The position numbers and the translations under genes are program-made. The notes under the pieces are model-generated. The model saw only the letters and a program-made list of their open reading frames with translations, searched no databases and was not told the DNA's origin. Shown in pieces: positions 1-6,925 of a DNA stretch of 9,343 bases. This stretch comes from NORP240 sp942492445 (GTDB taxonomy: Bacteria > Pseudomonadota > Gammaproteobacteria > Pseudomonadales > Pseudohongiellaceae). The stretch is taken from NCBI GenBank assembly GCA_942492445.1, contig CALOEW010000046.1, positions 1-9,343 on the forward strand, given 5' to 3'. Position 1 is the first letter of the stretch; each line of letters starts with the position of its first letter.

Positions 1-1228
1 CTTGTTGTCGACACCAGGAATCACCCTTGACTACCTGAGGAATAACGTCGCCGGCCCGGCGTACTATCACACTGTCACCGATTCGCAGGTTAAGGCGCTG
101 GATTTCATCCATGTTATGCAGAGTGGCATTGCTGACGGTCACGCCACCCACGAATACAGGTTCCAGCCTGGCAACGGGAGTGATGGCCCCGGTTCTGCCT
201 ACCTGAAACTCCACATCCAGAACCTGCGTCGACATTTCCTCCGCTGGAAATTTGTAAGCCATGGCCCAGCGTGGTGTCCTGGCATTGGCGCCCAAGGCAT
301 CCTGCAATGCCAGTGAATTGACCTTGATTACGGCGCCATCGATCTCATAGTCGAGCTCAGGTCTTTTTTCCAACAACCGTCTGCAGTAATCATGACAGCC
401 ACTTATGCCCCTTGCTGTCTGGCGTTCCGGGCTGACCGGCAATCCCCATCTGTCCAGCATGCGAAAAACTTCACTGAGCGAGCGTGGCAGATCGTAGTTT
501 TCAACCACCCCGATACTGTAACAAGTCATCTGCAGAGGTCTGCCGGCGGCTATTCTGGAATCCAGCTGTCGAAGTGTTCCGGCAGCCGCATTGCGCGGAT
601 TGACAAATCCTTTCTCACCGCGTTTTCCGGCGGCTTCATTGACCCGCAGAAAGCCGCTTTTACTGAGGAAAATCTCACCGCGAACCTCGAAAACACTGGG
701 CAGATCTTTTACCTTGATAAGCAGAGGAACTGCTCTGATGGTCCTTACGTTATGAGTGATGTCCTCTCCGATTTCACCATTGCCACGGGTCGCCGCCCTG
801 TCCAGTTCACCGTTGCGGTACAGCAGACTGACCGCCACACCATCGACTTTAGGCTCACAGCTGTATTCGAGCTCATCATCGCTGCCCAGCCGCTTCTTGA
901 TCCGCACGTCAAACTGGGTCAGGTCTTCGGCACTGAATACCTTGTCCAGCGACAACATGGGAATTTCATGGCGTACCTGCTTGAATCCGGCAACCGGCGT
1001 ACCACTGACTCTCTGGGTTGGAGAATCGGGAGTGATCAGGGCGGGAAATTGCTCCTCAAGCGCTACAAGCCGCGCAAACAGGCCGTCATAGTCTTTGTCG
1101 GGAATTTCCGGGCGGTCCTGTTCAAAATACAGACGGTCGTGATAGCGAATCTGCTCACGCAGACGCCCCACCTCTCGGGTTACGGAAGCGGGGACTTTTT
1201 CCGGGTCGTCAGTACCTGAAGCAGACAT
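1..1228 (-). CDS. ligA: NAD-dependent DNA ligase LigA, N-terminal 409 residues (runs off the left edge)
   Basis: LigA seals single-strand nicks with NAD+ as AMP donor, joining Okazaki fragments and finishing repair. I translated the minus strand from the ATG at 1228 to base 1 and found no stop or frameshift. Residues about 22-50 look like the Ia domain that binds the nicotinamide half of NAD+ (HDRLYF, then IPDKDYD). The adenylation motif KVDG is at residues 127-130, with K127 the predicted AMP-accepting lysine. Further nucleotidyltransferase motifs follow: EVRGEIF, NPRNAAAGTLRQLD, EIDGAVIK and WAMAYKFPA. The OB-fold begins with VGRTGAITPVARLEPV and continues through RRAGDVIPQ. The family is usually about 670 residues, so the zinc finger, helix-hairpin-helix and BRCT domains lie outside the window. 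An AAGG five bases upstream of the ATG supports the start. It sits 35 bases after the zipA C-terminal frame, as in the Pseudomonas smc-zipA-ligA order, so cotranscription is likely. Confidence 0.96.
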   Translation of the reverse strand, partial: MSASGTDDPEKVPASVTREVGRLREQIRYHDRLYFEQDRPEIPDKDYDGLFARLVALEEQFPALITPDSPTQRVSGTPVAGFKQVRHEIPMLSLDKVFSAEDLTQFDVRIKKRLGSDDELEYSCEPKVDGVAVSLLYRNGELDRAATRGNGEIGEDITHNVRTIRAVPLLIKVKDLPSVFEVRGEIFLSKSGFLRVNEAAGKRGEKGFVNPRNAAAGTLRQLDSRIAAGRPLQMTCYSIGVVENYDLPRSLSEVFRMLDRWGLPVSPERQTARGISGCHDYCRRLLEKRPELDYEIDGAVIKVNSLALQDALGANARTPRWAMAYKFPAEEMSTQVLDVEFQVGRTGAITPVARLEPVFVGGVTVSNATLHNMDEIQRLNLRIGDSVIVRRAGDVIPQVVKGDSWCRQQ

Positions 1229-1263
1229 GGCTGCCTTTTTGAAATCGCATCACCCAAAGTCTA

Positions 1264-1815
1264 TCAGGACTGCGCCTGAGCGGCCTTCAGTTTACGCAAT
1301 TCGTAGTCCTGGATGCGCTGGCGATAGTGTTCGATAGTCTGCGCGGTCATGACGCTGCGACGGTCGTCGCAAAGTTCTCCATCCAGTGCCGCCCGTATCT
1401 GCTGTGCAGTTCTCAGCATGTTTTCAAATGCCTCGCGATTGCTGATCACTGCCGGCATGGCCAGAAACAGACTGACACCACGGGTCTCGAGTTGCTCCAT
1501 GATCTCCAGGTCGAACGTGCCCGGATTGAGGATGTTGGCTACGCTGAAGACGATGGGGCTGTCGCCCCTGTTGTCCAGATGCCTATGAAAAATATTCATT
1601 TCACCGTGCTTCAAGCCTGCCGCCAGCATGACCTGAAGCAGATCCGGGCCGTGGAACATGTAGCCTTCACGGCTCATAACATTGACAACCAGCACTTCGG
1701 AAGGTTCGAATTCCTGACGCCGGGGGGTGCTGGCGGTACCGGATGAATTGTTGGCATGGCTACTGTTGGGGGCTGACGGACGTCTGGAATTGCGGGCCTG
1801 GTTAAAGTCGGTCAC
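1264..1815 (-). CDS. zipA: ZipA C-terminal FtsZ-binding domain, as a separate reading frame
   Basis: This 183-codon frame encodes the globular ZipA domain that binds the C-terminal tail of FtsZ. Residues 1-38 are a polar, Ser/Asn-rich linker remnant. The FtsZ-binding fold starts at about residue 40 (SEVLVVNVMSREG) and contains the family hallmarks GEMNIFHRH (71-79), FSVANILNPGTFDL (90-103) and SVMTAQTIEHYRQRI (154-168). It has no membrane segment of its own. The only conventional start between the upstream stop and the domain is the GTG at 1815; the purine run before it (GGGGGA) touches the start codon directly, which is a poor ribosome-binding geometry. It lies in the same frame as the anchor part (1855-2898), 13 sense codons after that frame's TAA. 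The simplest reading is that both are one zipA gene interrupted by a nonsense codon; a real soluble FtsZ-binding protein made by re-initiation is the alternative. The domain itself looks intact, with no sign of decay. Confidence 0.85.
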   Translation of the reverse strand: MTDFNQARNSRRPSAPNSSHANNSSGTASTPRRQEFEPSEVLVVNVMSREGYMFHGPDLLQVMLAAGLKHGEMNIFHRHLDNRGDSPIVFSVANILNPGTFDLEIMEQLETRGVSLFLAMPAVISNREAFENMLRTAQQIRAALDGELCDDRRSVMTAQTIEHYRQRIQDYELRKLKAAQAQS

Positions 1816-1854
1816 TCCCCCGTTCGCGGAAGTCGATCGGCAAATGTCAGGGAA

Positions 1855-1857
1855 TTA
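1855..1857 (-). other. In-frame TAA stop that divides zipA
   Basis: The plus-strand bases tta here read TAA on the minus strand, directly after the codons for REAAG. The anchor frame starts at 2898 and the FtsZ-binding frame at 1815; the distance, 1083 bases, is exactly 361 codons, so both are in one phase. The 13 codons after the stop read FPDICRSTSANGG and carry no further stop. A single base change at this codon would fuse the two into one open frame of 544 codons. Confidence 0.9.
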
Positions 1858-2898
1858 GCCAGCAGCCTCCCTGCGACTGGATTTTGTCACTTGATTGGTC
1901 GCAGTCTCCAGTTCCGGCCTGCCATCTGAAGCCGAAGAATTGTCGCTGCCTTCTCGATGTGTCTGCTGCAAATCGTCCTGTTCGTCAGTAAACGGCACAG
2001 TATCGTTGTTATCTCCAGCCCTGGGTCCGTTGTTACCCCGATCCGCCGTTCTGGTGTCAGTGTGGTTGGACTCTTTCCTGCCCAGACGGGAAAACAATGA
2101 GCCCTTTCTGCGATCGCTACCGGGCGCAGTAGTCGGTTCATCTTCGGCACCACTGTCAATTTCTGATTCCGGTGCCCCGATGCGATCACCCGCGGTCAGT
2201 GAAAAATCGCCGAACTCGTCGTCAAAGGCTTCATCCGGATCGAATCCCGACTCCTGTCGGGCACCGTCTTCCTGCCAGTCAGCGTCATCTTGCTGTTCAT
2301 CAGAATCAGTCAGGTCATCCTCTTCCTCATCACCCCAATCCCCGGCTCGGGTAGCTGGCGCCACCGACCGCGGACTGTCGGCAGCAACCCTATTGCCGTC
2401 ATCATCAGCCAGTGCCTCATCCAGGTCGGAATCGGCAACGGCATCCTGGTCGTTCGCCGGCGACTCGAACTGTTCCTCGACGCCAGTCTCGAAAGCCTCC
2501 GATTCGATCTCGCCGAACTCAGGATCCCGCTTCTCCCTGACAGTCCAGGCGGGCTTCCCTTCGGCCCCCTGATGCTGTGGTTCCTTGCGCAGTTCCACGC
2601 TGTCCAGCAGGATCGGAACAGCCTGTTCCCTGGCACCGGAATCGACACCGAGGTCTAGCTCATTCTGCAGTGAATTCTGCCGGTTGACCCGCGCCAGGGA
2701 CCGTCTAACCACCCTCGCACCGCCACTTGGCAACTCGGACATCTCCAGTTCCTCCAGGTCGAGGTCCTGGGGAATGTTCTTGTCTATGGCCAGGCGGATC
2801 TGTCTGCGTCGGGCATGTATTGCCACGTACAGACCACGAAGTATTACGGCGACTACCGCCAGACCCAGGATAAGAATCAACAATTCTCGTGTGCCCAT
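1855..2898 (-). CDS. zipA: ZipA N-terminal part: membrane anchor and long acidic linker
   Basis: ZipA tethers FtsZ to the cytoplasmic membrane at the division site. Residues about 6-27 form one hydrophobic segment (LLILILGLAVVAVILRG...), followed by the basic stretch HARRRQIR, which fits an N-terminal anchor with the bulk in the cytoplasm. Residues 33-66 (RLAIDKNIPQDLDLEELEM, then LPSGGARVV) form a membrane-proximal block of the kind seen in ZipA proteins of Pseudomonas-like bacteria. Residues about 125-255 are very rich in Asp and Glu (for example DWGDEEEDDLTDSD) and should be disordered; residues 260-347 are polar and mixed-charge. The frame ends at a TAA before any FtsZ-binding domain, which follows in phase at 1264-1815. 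E. coli ZipA has 328 residues in all, so 347 residues with no binding domain is both too long and incomplete. The 130-base gap from smc suggests it may have its own promoter. The ribosome-binding site at the ATG is weak. Confidence 0.85.
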   Translation of the reverse strand: MGTRELLILILGLAVVAVILRGLYVAIHARRRQIRLAIDKNIPQDLDLEELEMSELPSGGARVVRRSLARVNRQNSLQNELDLGVDSGAREQAVPILLDSVELRKEPQHQGAEGKPAWTVREKRDPEFGEIESEAFETGVEEQFESPANDQDAVADSDLDEALADDDGNRVAADSPRSVAPATRAGDWGDEEEDDLTDSDEQQDDADWQEDGARQESGFDPDEAFDDEFGDFSLTAGDRIGAPESEIDSGAEDEPTTAPGSDRRKGSLFSRLGRKESNHTDTRTADRGNNGPRAGDNNDTVPFTDEQDDLQQTHREGSDNSSASDGRPELETATNQVTKSSRREAAG

Positions 2899-2985
2899 GG
2901 TTTTAAAGTCTCTTGAGGTTGCCCAGATAACAAAATTTCAGATAAATTTTATTAAGTTATCTCACACCATGCAGAATTTCTTTAG

Positions 2986-3007
2986 CACAAAACCGGTTAT
3001 TTTTGTG
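2986..3007. repeat. Inverted repeat in the smc-zipA gap
   Basis: CACAAAA at 2986-2992 pairs with TTTTGTG at 3001-3007 around an eight-base loop containing CCGG. The stem is mostly A-T, so as RNA it would be weak, and no T-run follows it on the minus strand. It lies 22 bases past the smc stop. It could be a weak attenuator or a protein site, or chance in an A+T-rich gap. The same gap also has AGATAA (2940-2945) facing TTATCT (2957-2962), and a further AGATAA copy at 2925-2930. Confidence 0.3.
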
Positions 3008-3028
3008 GGCTGATGTCGACCTTGAAGG

Positions 3029-6000
3029 TCACATCGCGGCCAGTTCGGCGGCTTCCTCAATATCGACCGCGACAATTCTGGAAACACCTGGCTCGTGCAT
3101 GGTTACGCCAAGCAGCTGGTTGGCCATTTCCATGGTGATCTTGTTGTGGGTAATAAAGATAAACTGCACATTGGTGGACATTTCCCGAACCAGATTGGCA
3201 TAGCGCCCTACGTTGGCGTCATCCAGAGGAGCATCGACCTCGTCAAGCATACAGAATGGCGACGGGTTCAGCTGAAAGATGGAAAATACCAGGGCGATGG
3301 CAGTCATGGCCTTCTCCCCCCCGGAAAGCAGATGTATGGTGCTGTTGCGCTTACCGGGAGGTCGCGCCATTATAGCCACGCCGGTGTCAAGGAGGTCTTC
3401 TCCGGTCATGTCAAGGTAGGCATGCCCACCCCCGAAAACCCGCGGGAACAGGCTCTGAAGTCCACTGTTGATCTGATCGAAAGTCGCCTTGAAACGCGAC
3501 CTGGTTTCCTTGTCTATCTTGCGTATGGCATTTTGCAGGGTTACCAGCGCCTTGGTTAGATCCTCGTGCTGCTTATCAAGATATTCCTTCCGTTCCGACT
3601 GCTGTTTGAACTCGTCGATAGCAGCCAGATTGATAGGCCCGAGCCGCTGGATCCGGTTTGCCAATTTCTGCAGTTCCTCTTCACAAGCCGACTCGCTCAA
3701 TTCTTCGGGCAATCCGGCCAGTACCTCGGGCAGATCAAAATTGGCCTGCCGCAGCTGATCCAGCAACGATTGCTGCCGTACCGATGATCCCTCGGTCTTG
3801 ATCCGGTTCTGCATCAACGCTTCCCGCAATTCACTCGCCTTGAGCTCAATCTCACCGCGCTGTTGCTCCAGAGCCCGGATTGTGTGTTCGTTTTCATCGA
3901 CCTTCCCCTTGGCCTCGGCGAGCTCTTTCTCCACCCCAAGCCGCGATTCCAGCATTCCTTCCAGATCGGTCCGCATTTTCTGTAACGGGTCTTCAGAATG
4001 CTCTATCTGAGTTCTGAGGGAATCGATCCGCTCCCGGGAACGCTGCACCTGAGTGGCCATTCGATCCATGGATTCCCGGGTGGAACGGAGCTGGGCGATG
4101 AGCGCCTGATGGCGCAATTCCAGCTGATGGGCATTCTCTTTATTTCGGGTAGCCTCCAGCTTGCAACTATCTGCGGTCGTGCGTCGAATTTCCCGCTCCC
4201 GTTCCAGTCCCTGACGCCGGACAGAGTCCTGCTCCATGGCATCAAGCGCCGTCTGCAGGCGCGCCCGTGCGCTGGCGGTGTTCTCCTCCTCCTGGGCAAG
4301 TTGCCTGACAAGCTCGTCCAGGTCACGAGCGACACGCTGACGCCGTAATACTGTCTGCTCAACTTTCGCCAGCCTGCCGCTTAACTCCGCCTTGAGCTCC
4401 GTAAGCGAGCGGCTTTTAGTTGCGACCTGCTGCTGCACTTCTTCACGTTTGGATTCTGCACTGGAAATACTGCGCCGGGTCGTTGTCTGAATCTGCAGCA
4501 GCTTGTCAACTATGTCGCCCAACTCGTTGGTAGTGTCTTCCAGTGCCGCGATTTTCCCTTTGCGTGCCAGGATCCCTGCTTCGTTATCCACCTTGCCCTT
4601 GACCCGTATCCATTGCCGGCTCAGCCAGATCCCGTTGCGGGTCACCAGAGACTCCCGGGGCGCAAGGAGGTTACGTCGGGAAAGTGCTTCTGAGAGAGAC
4701 TCGCAGACGTAAATGCCGTCCAACATCCGGGCGACATCCCAGCTGGCATTCAGGGTAGCCGACAGCGGCCGCCAGTCCCCGTGGGCGGCGTTGGAATCGG
4801 CTGCGTAACCGACACTGGTGTCAACCAGCGATACCATCCCTTGCGGCAGATTGGAAAACAACGATTCAATGTCACTGCCTGCGTCAATACAGATGCTCTG
4901 TAATGAATCTCCCAGAACCACCTCTACGGCGGATTCCCAGCCCTCATCGACCTGTAGCGTCTCACCAAGCCGTTGCTTCTGATCGAGCCCCTTTTCTCCC
5001 AGCCAATGGTTGACCGCCGAGTCATCGCGCCCCAGTGCGGCCTGTTGCAGGGCGTCCAGGGACGCGAGCCGGCCTTTCGCAGCCTGCAGATCACTCCGCT
5101 TGCGATCCAGTTCGCCGCTGTACCGTTGGTCCTGCTGCCTCAGTGAGTCGATCTGAACGTTGAGACTGCGGTTTTCCTCCTGCAATCTGCCGATTGATTC
5201 TTCAAGAATGGCGATCTCCCCGGACAGCCTGTCGGTGTCCTGGTCGACCGTGTCTTCCTGTTGCAGTGTCGCCAGCTCCAGTTGCAGCCTTTCTTTTCGT
5301 TCCAGCCCCCGCGCCACGATAGACTCAAGCTGCTGGATTCGGGAGTGCTCGACTTCAGCGATCTGGCGAGGCTCCTCGGAACGATGGCTGAAATCATCCC
5401 AGGATTGCTGCCAGGCTTGCATCGCCGCTTCGGCCTCCTCCTGTGCTGCACTGGAACTGGCCACTTCCTCCCGGGCCAGTTCCAGTTCAGGTTCAATTTC
5501 CTTCAGCTCTTCGTCCAGCCTGATCACTCTCTGCAGGTCGACATCCATTTCTTCCCGGGTCTGCTCCCAGGCTTCTTCAGTTTCCTGCAGGTCCTGCTGC
5601 AATTGATCGGTGCGTTCCAGGTGATGTTCAATGGACTGCTCGAGCCGGGCAATGTCGTTCCCCAAACTATAAAATCGGGCCTGAACCTCACCAAGGTTTT
5701 CCGTGAGCTCAGTATTGTCTGACAAGTGCCTTTCAACACGTGCGTCAATGCTGCGCTGCTCCGCTACGGTCTTTTCTATTTTCAGCTCCAAATCACCGGC
5801 CTGTTCTCTCTGCACTTTCAGATCCTGGTCGATTGCTCGCCATCGAAGGGCATTGAGGTTGGCCTGGGTCTGGCGCTCCTGCTGCTTCAATTCTCCATAT
5901 TTTTCCGCAGCCACGGACTGACGCTGCAGATGCGTTAGCTGCTTCTGCAGTTCGTCACGAATATCAGTAAGTCGCTCAATGTTGTCTCGGGTGCGCTTGA

Positions 6001-6550
6001 TGCGATTTTCAGTTTCCTTACGCCGCTCTTTATAGCGGGAAATACCCGCGGCCTCTTCGATGAAAATGCGCAGGTCTTCGGGTTTTGATTCGATAAGCCG
6101 TGAAATCATCCCCTGCTCGATAATTGAGTAACTGCGTGGCCCGAGGCCCGTGCCCAGAAATATGTCCGTAATGTCCTTACGGCGACACTTGGAGCCATTG
6201 AGGAAGTAGCTGGACTGTGCATCCCGGTCCACCCTTCTCTTAATAGAGACTTCCGTGAAGTTGGCGTATTCGCCCCGGAGGCGATGATCGTCATTATCAA
6301 AAAGCAGCTCGACACTTGCCTGGCCGACAGGTTTCCTGGTTCCCGAACCATTGAAAATGACGTCGGTCATGTGCTCGCCCCGAAGGTTCTTTGCCGACGA
6401 TTCTCCCATTACCCAGCGTACGGCATCGATGACATTGGACTTGCCGCATCCATTGGGGCCCACGACGGCACACAAGTCGGAGGGGAACTGGACGGTGGTA
6501 GGATCTACGAACGATTTAAATCCAGATAACTTAATACATTTCAATCTCAT
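3029..6550 (-). CDS. smc: Chromosome segregation protein SMC
   Basis: SMC is the ATPase core of the bacterial condensin that compacts and aligns sister chromosomes, normally with ScpA and ScpB (not in this window). At 1173 residues it is full length for the family. The N-terminal ATPase half has MRLKCIKLSGFKSF, the Walker A motif GPNGCGKSN at residues 31-39, and the conserved SIIEQGMISRLIESKPEDLR region near 142-161 with EEAAGISRYKERR just after. Two long Gln/Glu/Arg-rich coiled coils (about 175-505 and 670-1000) flank a hinge domain at about 515-660. The C-terminal half has the ABC signature LLSGGEKAMTA starting at residue 1074 and Walker B FCMLDEVDAPLDDANV, with D1103 and catalytic E1104. 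The frame is uninterrupted and all ATPase motifs are present. It diverges from prpB and heads the smc-zipA-ligA cluster. No strong Shine-Dalgarno precedes the ATG, but the N-terminus matches the family start. Confidence 0.97.
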   Translation of the reverse strand: MRLKCIKLSGFKSFVDPTTVQFPSDLCAVVGPNGCGKSNVIDAVRWVMGESSAKNLRGEHMTDVIFNGSGTRKPVGQASVELLFDNDDHRLRGEYANFTEVSIKRRVDRDAQSSYFLNGSKCRRKDITDIFLGTGLGPRSYSIIEQGMISRLIESKPEDLRIFIEEAAGISRYKERRKETENRIKRTRDNIERLTDIRDELQKQLTHLQRQSVAAEKYGELKQQERQTQANLNALRWRAIDQDLKVQREQAGDLELKIEKTVAEQRSIDARVERHLSDNTELTENLGEVQARFYSLGNDIARLEQSIEHHLERTDQLQQDLQETEEAWEQTREEMDVDLQRVIRLDEELKEIEPELELAREEVASSSAAQEEAEAAMQAWQQSWDDFSHRSEEPRQIAEVEHSRIQQLESIVARGLERKERLQLELATLQQEDTVDQDTDRLSGEIAILEESIGRLQEENRSLNVQIDSLRQQDQRYSGELDRKRSDLQAAKGRLASLDALQQAALGRDDSAVNHWLGEKGLDQKQRLGETLQVDEGWESAVEVVLGDSLQSICIDAGSDIESLFSNLPQGMVSLVDTSVGYAADSNAAHGDWRPLSATLNASWDVARMLDGIYVCESLSEALSRRNLLAPRESLVTRNGIWLSRQWIRVKGKVDNEAGILARKGKIAALEDTTNELGDIVDKLLQIQTTTRRSISSAESKREEVQQQVATKSRSLTELKAELSGRLAKVEQTVLRRQRVARDLDELVRQLAQEEENTASARARLQTALDAMEQDSVRRQGLEREREIRRTTADSCKLEATRNKENAHQLELRHQALIAQLRSTRESMDRMATQVQRSRERIDSLRTQIEHSEDPLQKMRTDLEGMLESRLGVEKELAEAKGKVDENEHTIRALEQQRGEIELKASELREALMQNRIKTEGSSVRQQSLLDQLRQANFDLPEVLAGLPEELSESACEEELQKLANRIQRLGPINLAAIDEFKQQSERKEYLDKQHEDLTKALVTLQNAIRKIDKETRSRFKATFDQINSGLQSLFPRVFGGGHAYLDMTGEDLLDTGVAIMARPPGKRNSTIHLLSGGEKAMTAIALVFSIFQLNPSPFCMLDEVDAPLDDANVGRYANLVREMSTNVQFIFITHNKITMEMANQLLGVTMHEPGVSRIVAVDIEEAAELAAM

Positions 6551-6760
6551 GGAAGGTCTTGTAGCCCTGCTGTCCTGTCCGTTTTTTAGTGCACGATCCG
6601 TACCAGATGAATTGGCGAAGTTTATCTGATTTACCGGGGCAATTACACCTGATTAGCGCCCCGTCGATGCCGACTTCAGCCTGCTGCATACCACGGCTCC
6701 CCAGCGAAATCCGCTATGCAGGACTCCGCGACCTGCGCTTTCCGACGGCTGCCGATCGAT

Positions 6761-6807
6761 AAGCCTTGGGAAAAACTAAATAGCCTCAATTAAACATTTT
6801 TAGCCTT
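6761..6807 (+). repeat. Three AGCCT elements at exact 20-base spacing
   Basis: AGCCT begins at 6762, 6782 and 6802. The second and third copies extend to TAGCCTCAAT and TAGCCTTATT (8 of 10 identical). The first copy reads AAGCCTTGGG. Spacing of 20 bases is close to two helical turns, so a protein could contact all three from one face of the DNA. The last copy ends next to the predicted -35 box. This layout fits an activator or repressor array for the prp operon, but no known regulator's site is recognised and a chance origin is possible. Confidence 0.4.
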
Positions 6808-6808
6808 A

Positions 6809-6837
6809 TTGACAGGCCGTCCATCTGCCACAATCAT
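6809..6837 (+). promoter_or_regulatory. Predicted sigma-70 promoter for prpBCD
   Basis: A perfect -35 hexamer TTGACA (6809-6814) is followed after 17 bases by AATCAT (6832-6837), which matches TATAAT at four of six positions. Transcription would start near 6843-6846, giving a leader of about 80 bases before the prpB ATG. A second -10-like GATAAT at 6885-6890 lacks a good -35. No sigma-54 site of the kind that drives enterobacterial prp operons was seen. Confidence 0.5.
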
Positions 6838-6841
6838 GGTC

Positions 6842-6860
6842 CCAGGAGGACAGCTCCTGG
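6842..6860 (+). promoter_or_regulatory. Perfect 7-bp inverted repeat at the predicted prpB transcription start
   Basis: CCAGGAG (6842-6848) and CTCCTGG (6854-6860) are exact reverse complements around the five bases GACAG. The element overlaps the expected transcription start, so it could be an operator for a dimeric repressor or a hairpin at the 5' end of the mRNA that affects stability. It is not a terminator, since no T-run follows. No family-specific operator sequence is recognised. Confidence 0.45.
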
Positions 6861-6925
6861 TTCTGAAATCCGCCGGCAGTATGCGATAATCCCGACCCGG
6901 TTCATTAGGACAGGCTCTGGACACC

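Larger units (their letters stand above)
6551..6925. promoter_or_regulatory. Divergent intergenic region between smc and prpB
   Basis: This 375-base stretch has no convincing gene on either strand. The smc-proximal half holds no promoter I can defend; candidates there match consensus at only about half the positions. An inverted repeat, CTGCATA (6684-6690) and TATGCAG (6715-6721), has a 24-base spacer. The prpB-proximal half is A+T-rich around 6771-6810 and carries the repeats, promoter and hairpin listed separately. Transcripts for both smc and the prp operon must start here or, for smc, possibly also within prpB. Confidence 0.7.

Noticed and set aside
392..1219. 275-codon open frame on the plus strand opposite ligA
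   Set aside because: It lies wholly antisense to an uninterrupted, motif-rich ligA. Its composition looks like a shadow translation and I recognise no domain.
1895..2572. 225-codon Ser-rich open frame on the plus strand opposite zipA
   Set aside because: The serine runs are the reverse complement of the Asp/Glu-rich linker codons, so this is a shadow of the acidic region and not a separate gene.
2986..3007. The inverted repeat after smc as a Rho-independent terminator
   Set aside because: The stem is A-T dominated with an eight-base loop and no T-run follows on the minus strand, so it does not meet the usual terminator pattern.
6551..6660. A sigma-70 promoter for smc, such as TTCATC-N17-TAAAAA on the minus strand
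   Set aside because: It matches consensus at only three of six and four of six positions, no better than chance alternatives nearby.
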